This document shows, piece by piece, positions 6,060-9,016 of a stretch of 9,016 nt of DNA. How positions within the stretch are numbered: the stretch's first letter is position 1; every line of letters begins with the position of its first letter. A program made the translations under genes and the position numbers. The stretch is from an uncultured Clostridia bacterium. Its GTDB lineage: Bacteria; Bacillota_A; Clostridia; Christensenellales; Aristaeellaceae. Where the stretch lies: contig CAMVDI010000064.1 of assembly GCA_947166205.1 (NCBI GenBank), forward strand, positions 1 through 9,016. The letters run 5' to 3'. The notes under the pieces were generated by a model, which made no database searches, was not told the origin of the DNA, and saw only the letters and a list, made by a program, of their open reading frames with translations.

Positions 6060-6578
6060 TCAGATCTGTTCGAAAGGATAAACCTCGCCGAAGGTATCCA
6101 CCCGGACGGAAGCCATGACCTGGGGCTCCAGGGGCTTGTCGGAAGCGTCCCGGGGGGTATTGACGATATCCTCCGCCACGTCCATGCCCTCCAGCACCTT
6201 GCCGAAGGCGGCGTACTGCCCGTCCAGATGGGGGCTGTCGCTGGTCATGATGAAGAACTGGCTCCCGGCGGAATCGGGCATCATGCTGCGGGCCATGCTC
6301 AGCACGCCGTAGGTATGCCGGATGGGGTTCGGGATGCCGTTGGCGGCAAACTCGCCGCGGATGGCGTATCCGGGACCGCCGTAGCCGGCGCCCTTGGGAT
6401 CGCCCCCCTGAATCATGAACCCGGGAATCACCCGGTGAAAGATGAGCCCGTCATAAAAACCGCTGTTGGCCAGGGCCACAAAATTCCCCACGGACTGGGG
6501 AGCGGCTTCGGGATACAGCTCACCCTTCATCTCGCGCCCGTCGCTCATGACAATCGTAAACACAGGATTCTGCGCCAT
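6060..6578 (-). CDS. Cyclophilin-type peptidyl-prolyl cis-trans isomerase
   Basis: 172 residues from ATG 6578, chosen because AAGGAGG (complement of 6586-6592) sits 7 nt upstream; the in-frame ATG at 6599 would place that ribosome site inside the gene. A single-domain cytoplasmic cyclophilin with no signal peptide, catalysing proline cis-trans isomerisation during folding. Seen: VGNFVALANSGFYDG, the core FHRVIPGFMIQGGDP with catalytic Arg49, Phe54, Met55 and Gln57, GTY-like HTYGVLSMAR, SAGSQFFIMT, and HLDGQYAAFGKVLEGMDV. The residue matching Trp121 of human cyclophilin A is His117, usual in bacteria and suggesting weak cyclosporin binding. Monocistronic: its own promoter region upstream and a terminator downstream. 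Similar in size to E. coli PpiB. Confidence 0.95.
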   Translation of the reverse strand: MAQNPVFTIVMSDGREMKGELYPEAAPQSVGNFVALANSGFYDGLIFHRVIPGFMIQGGDPKGAGYGGPGYAIRGEFAANGIPNPIRHTYGVLSMARSMMPDSAGSQFFIMTSDSPHLDGQYAAFGKVLEGMDVAEDIVNTPRDASDKPLEPQVMASVRVDTFGEVYPFEQI

Positions 6579-6608
6579 TGTACTGCCTCCTTGCTTCATA
6601 CCCCCGGG

Positions 6609-6622
6609 CGGGCGGCCGCCCG
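6609..6622. repeat. 14-bp perfect palindrome in the ppi leader
   Basis: CGGGCGGCCGCCCG is a perfect palindrome between the predicted ppi start of transcription and its Shine-Dalgarno. As RNA it could form a 5-bp stem with a GGCC loop. It may be an operator, a leader hairpin or chance in GC-rich DNA. Confidence 0.35.
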
Positions 6623-6641
6623 GAAGACGCTGAACGGAGCT

Positions 6642-6670
6642 ATTGTATCAGCAAACCGCACCCAATGCAA
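6642..6670 (-). promoter_or_regulatory. Probable sigma-70 promoter of the prolyl isomerase gene
   Basis: On the minus strand TTGCAT (6670-6665) and TACAAT (6647-6642) are 17 nt apart. The -10 matches the consensus at 5 of 6 positions, the -35 at 3 of 6. Transcription would start near 6635 and give a leader of about 55 nt. Confidence 0.6.
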
Positions 6671-6674
6671 GTTT

Positions 6675-6703
6675 TTGACAGTCCTCCGCTTTCAGATTAT
6701 AAT
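6675..6703 (+). promoter_or_regulatory. Perfect-consensus sigma-70 promoter of the GNAT/U32 genes
   Basis: TTGACA (6675-6680) and TATAAT (6698-6703) are both exact consensus hexamers with the optimal 17-nt spacer, in a locally AT-richer patch of otherwise GC-rich DNA. Transcription should start near 6710, giving a leader of about 55 nt before ATG 6766. Confidence 0.92.
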
Positions 6704-6765
6704 GAAATCCGGCGCGGCGGCGTGACGGGGGAGCTTCCCGGCCGGGCGCGGAAAGGATTTGTCCC

Positions 6766-7569
6766 ATGACGATTGTGCATCCGCAGCAGCCTGTGAACAA
6801 TATGAACCCGGAGGACGTGTTCTTCGCGCTGGACGATCTGGGGACCCAGACGGGATACGGATATATTCTCTATCAGCTGCAGCCCGGCCTGTATCCGGAC
6901 TGCCCGGTGAACCTGTACTTCACCATCGAGGGGGACGCGGGCAGCCGCTATCTGCTCTTCGGCGCCCTGGTGGCCCGGGCCCGCCAGCTGCAGAACGTGA
7001 ATCCCCAGCTCCGGGCGAGGCTCTATACCAGCCTGGATCCCCGGGACGAGCAGGGCCGGGAATTCTATCTGCACAACGGGTTCGACCTGGAGGAGAGCGA
7101 CGCGGTGGTTTCCCTGCAGATTCCCTTCGGGGACGGGCGGATCCCCATGAGCTGCTCGGTGGCGGCCACCCCGCTGAACACCCCGGAGGAGATGCGGAGC
7201 CTGATCTCCCGGCTGCAGATGAATGAGATCACCTATCTGGACATGAATTCGCTTTCCGCGATGATGCGCATGCCCCATTTCATTGCCCTGGGGCTGTACC
7301 GGAACGCCGGGCTGATCGGGGAGACGATCATGGCCGGGCAGGGGGAGCAGGCGGAGCTGGAGGCGATCTATATCGAGCCCTCAAGCCGGCGGCAGGGGAT
7401 GGCGAGGGCGCTGCTGCACCGCACCATGGCGATCATGGCGGCGGAGGGCGTGACCCAGGTCAGCGCCCGGATCATGACCCGGAGCCTGCCGCAGCAGCAC
7501 CTGATGAATGATTTCGGCGCCGTGCAGGCGGGGGTGAACATGCTGTTTCCCGGGATGTACCTTTCCTGA
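6766..7569 (+). CDS. Two-lobed GNAT-family N-acetyltransferase
   Basis: 267 residues; AAAGGA (6752-6757) lies 8 nt before the start. The C-terminal half (about 130-267) is a GNAT acetyltransferase domain: AELEAIYIEPSSRRQGMARA holds the acetyl-CoA pyrophosphate-binding motif R/Q-x-x-G-x-A at 208-213 (RRQGMA), followed by the usual helix and ending in HLMNDFGAVQAG. The N-terminal half (1-127) looks like a second, degenerate GNAT lobe: RLYTSLDPRDEQGREFYLHNGFDLEE at 85-110 (quoted as RLYTSLDPRDEQ and EFYLHNGFD) resembles the end of a GNAT fold, but no R/QxxGxG/A motif is visible. One acetyl-CoA site is therefore likely. Substrate unknown. It is the first gene after the consensus promoter and probably co-transcribed with the U32 gene 20 nt downstream. 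Confidence 0.85.
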   Translation: MTIVHPQQPVNNMNPEDVFFALDDLGTQTGYGYILYQLQPGLYPDCPVNLYFTIEGDAGSRYLLFGALVARARQLQNVNPQLRARLYTSLDPRDEQGREFYLHNGFDLEESDAVVSLQIPFGDGRIPMSCSVAATPLNTPEEMRSLISRLQMNEITYLDMNSLSAMMRMPHFIALGLYRNAGLIGETIMAGQGEQAELEAIYIEPSSRRQGMARALLHRTMAIMAAEGVTQVSARIMTRSLPQQHLMNDFGAVQAGVNMLFPGMYLS

Positions 7570-7589
7570 GGGGCCGGCGGGGAAATAAG

Positions 7590-8555
7590 ATGAAGCAAAA
7601 GATGGAAATCCTGGCCCCGGCGGGGGGCCGGGAAGCACTGGAGCGGGCGCAGGCCGCCGGGGCGGACGCGGTGTATCTGGGATACGCCGCCTTCAGCGCC
7701 CGGGCCGGCGCCGGCAACTTTGACGAGGCGCAGCTGCGGGACGCGCTGCGCTTCGCGCATCTTCACGGCATGCGGGTCTACGTGACCGTCAATACCCTGG
7801 TCAAGGACGCGGAGATTCCGGAGGTGATCCGGCTGCTGCGGCTTCTGGCGGAGGTGCGGGCGGACGGGATCCTGGTGCAGGACGCGGGGGTCCTCCGCCT
7901 GGCCCGGGCCCGCTTTCCCGGGCTCCGGATCCACGCCAGCACCCAGATGGCCATTCACAATGAGACCGGGGTCCGCTGGTGCGCGGGCATGGGCATGAAG
8001 CGGGTGGTGCTGGCCCGGGAGTGCGGCCTGGAGGAGATCCGCCGGTGCGCGGAGACGGGGACGGAGATTGAGGTCTTCGGCCACGGGGCCCAGTGCGTCT
8101 CGGTCAGCGGGGAATGCCTTTTCTCCGGCATGGTCGGGGAACGCAGCGGAAACCGGGGCAGATGCGCCCAGCCCTGCCGGAAGCGGTACCGGTTTGACGG
8201 CCGGGAGGGAGCCTGGCTGAGCCCGCGGGATCTCTGCCTGCGGGGCAGGCTGCCGGAGCTGGAGGAGAGCGGCATCGCCAGCCTGAAGATCGAGGGCCGG
8301 CTGAAGCGCCCGGAATATGTGTATACCGTGACCCGGAGCTACCGGGAGGCCCTGGACCGCCTGGAGGCGGGAAACTTCCGGAAGCCGGACGCGGCGGAGA
8401 CGGAGGCCCTGAAGCAGATCTTTCACAGGGGCGGCTTCATGGAGGGATATGCCTTCGGCGCGGAGGACGCGGGGGTGATCCAGCCCGGGAGCGTCAACCA
8501 TCAGGGGCTGCGGATCGGGAAATCACGGAGCGGCGGGGAAACCTGGCCCGGATGA
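7590..8555 (+). CDS. U32-family peptidase-like protein, N-terminal part ending at an apparent frameshift
   Basis: 321 residues before a premature TGA. Family U32 proteins were named as collagenase-like peptidases, but several act in tRNA/rRNA hydroxylation (TrhP, RlhA) or ubiquinone synthesis (UbiU/V) using an Fe-S cluster. Seen: ILAPAGGREALERAQAAGADAVYLG (ends ILAPAGGREALE, GADAVYLG), VTVNTLV, ILVQDAG, HASTQMAIHN, and the U32 signature EVFGHGAQCVSVSGECLFSG at 161-180, then GNRGRCAQPCRKRY and SLKIEGRLKRPEYV. Cys169, 176, 192 and 196 are candidate cluster ligands by analogy with UbiU/UbiV. The family segment NHQGLRIGK is reached at 303-311, after which the frame runs into an unrelated SRSGGETWPG and stops. 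The family sequence resumes in the -1 frame. Ribosome site is a weak GGGGA. Follows GNAT by 20 nt. Confidence 0.85.
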   Translation: MKQKMEILAPAGGREALERAQAAGADAVYLGYAAFSARAGAGNFDEAQLRDALRFAHLHGMRVYVTVNTLVKDAEIPEVIRLLRLLAEVRADGILVQDAGVLRLARARFPGLRIHASTQMAIHNETGVRWCAGMGMKRVVLARECGLEEIRRCAETGTEIEVFGHGAQCVSVSGECLFSGMVGERSGNRGRCAQPCRKRYRFDGREGAWLSPRDLCLRGRLPELEESGIASLKIEGRLKRPEYVYTVTRSYREALDRLEAGNFRKPDAAETEALKQIFHRGGFMEGYAFGAEDAGVIQPGSVNHQGLRIGKSRSGGETWPG

Positions 8556-9016
8556 TTCCGGAGGCGGACCTGCACGACGGGGACGGCCTGCGGATCCGGA
8601 GCGGCCGGGTCGAATCCGAGATGACCTATGCCGGAAAGGAGATTCCCGCGGGGGAAACCGCGGTGCTGCGCCTGCGGGAAGGGGTCCGGGCGGAGCGGGG
8701 GGACGAGGTCTTCCGCCTGACGGACGCCCGGCAGCTGCGGGAGGCCATGGAGGCGCCCCTGCGGAGGATTCCCGCGGAGATGGAGCTGGAGGCCTGGCCC
8801 GGGAAGGAAATGCTGCTCCGGGCCAGCTCCGGCCCGGCGCGGGCTGAGGTCCGGGGGGAGACGGTCTCCCCGGCCAGGACCCGGGAAACCCTGCCGGAGG
8901 AGCTGGAGAAGCAGCTGCGGAAGGCCGGCGGGACGGACTTTGAGATCCGGGAGGCGAAAGCGCGCACCGCCGGGGCCTTTGTGCCTGTTTCCGCGCTGAA
9001 CGGGCTGCGGAGAGCG
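8552..9016 (+). CDS. U32-family C-terminal part, -1 frame continuation, open at the window edge
   Basis: 155 codons without a stop run from ATG 8552 to the window end. The matching frame really extends back to 8522, so that NHQGLRIGK joined to ITERRGNLARMIPEADLHDG (joint at 8520-8522) and then DGLRIRSG rebuilds the normal U32 sequence. Downstream lie GDEVFRLTD, a region like the U32-associated DUF3656 domain, and FVPVSALNGLRR, a conserved U32 segment. So this is the second part of the gene at 7590, not a separate gene by origin. If the frameshift is real, ATG 8552 overlaps the upstream TGA as ATGA (8552-8555) and could be used for coupled reinitiation, giving a split protein. If it is a sequence error, one protein of at least 475 residues is encoded. 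The 3' end is off the window. Confidence 0.75.
   Translation, partial: MIPEADLHDGDGLRIRSGRVESEMTYAGKEIPAGETAVLRLREGVRAERGDEVFRLTDARQLREAMEAPLRRIPAEMELEAWPGKEMLLRASSGPARAEVRGETVSPARTRETLPEELEKQLRKAGGTDFEIREAKARTAGAFVPVSALNGLRRA

Noticed and set aside
7368..8501. 377-codon minus-strand open frame opposite the GNAT and U32 genes
   Set aside because: Antisense shadow of two recognised plus-strand genes; Pro/Arg/His-rich composition; no family motif.
8514..8528. Programmed -1 frameshift in the U32 gene
   Set aside because: The zero-frame codons ATC GGG AAA TCA do not form a standard slippery heptamer, the A-run is only three, and I see no clear downstream stimulatory structure; an indel is the simpler reading.

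Overview
This is a GC-rich stretch with compact genes, strong Shine-Dalgarno sequences (AAGGAGG and variants) and several intrinsic terminators. The gene types (a Firmicute-style ZapA, an acetyl-type MetA next to MetY, a long U32 peptidase with a C-terminal extension, a YfbK-like VWA protein with a peptidoglycan-binding domain) suggest a GC-rich gut or rumen Clostridia-type member of the Bacillota. This is inference; there is no rRNA or other strong taxonomic marker. I see no mobile element, CRISPR array, tRNA or rRNA. Most of the window is ordinary chromosomal housekeeping sequence.

Layout. (1) 1-1109, plus strand: the C-terminal two thirds of a beta-CASP metallo-beta-lactamase-fold RNA-processing protein, followed at once by an intrinsic terminator. 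(2) 1125-1401: a non-coding spacer with a striking degenerate array of TTTCC-cored units about 12 nt apart, then small hairpins and the ribosome binding site of the next gene. (3) 1402-3252, plus: a secreted protein with a peptidoglycan-binding domain and a YfbK-type von Willebrand A domain with an intact MIDAS. (4) 3253-3463: a convergent intergenic region with a near-perfect inverted repeat, a 20-bp-stem bidirectional terminator, a second plus-strand terminator and a GCCGGC cluster. (5) 5987 down to 3464, minus strand: zapA, metY, metA. zapA and metY overlap by ATGA; metA follows 41 nt after metY. (6) 6578-6060, minus: a cyclophilin-type prolyl isomerase with its own terminator just before zapA. 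(7) 6600-6765: a divergent promoter region with a perfect TTGACA-N17-TATAAT promoter reading right. (8) 6766-7569, plus: a two-lobed GNAT acetyltransferase. (9) 7590 to the window end, plus: a U32-family protein whose reading frame is broken at about 8520 by what looks like one missing A; the rest of the family's sequence continues in the -1 frame to the window end.

Function. MetA and MetY form the acetylation/direct-sulfhydrylation route: homoserine to O-acetylhomoserine to homocysteine. MetA carries Glu111 with Cys142/His235/Glu237, which predicts acetyl-CoA use and fits its neighbour. ZapA (FtsZ-ring assembly) is in the same transcription unit without an evident metabolic link. The GNAT and U32 genes form a rightward pair from the consensus promoter. 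I do not find a clearly new multi-gene system. The items most worth a second look are the 12-nt periodic array, the U32 frameshift, and the arrangement of promoters and terminators around ppi/zapA/GNAT.
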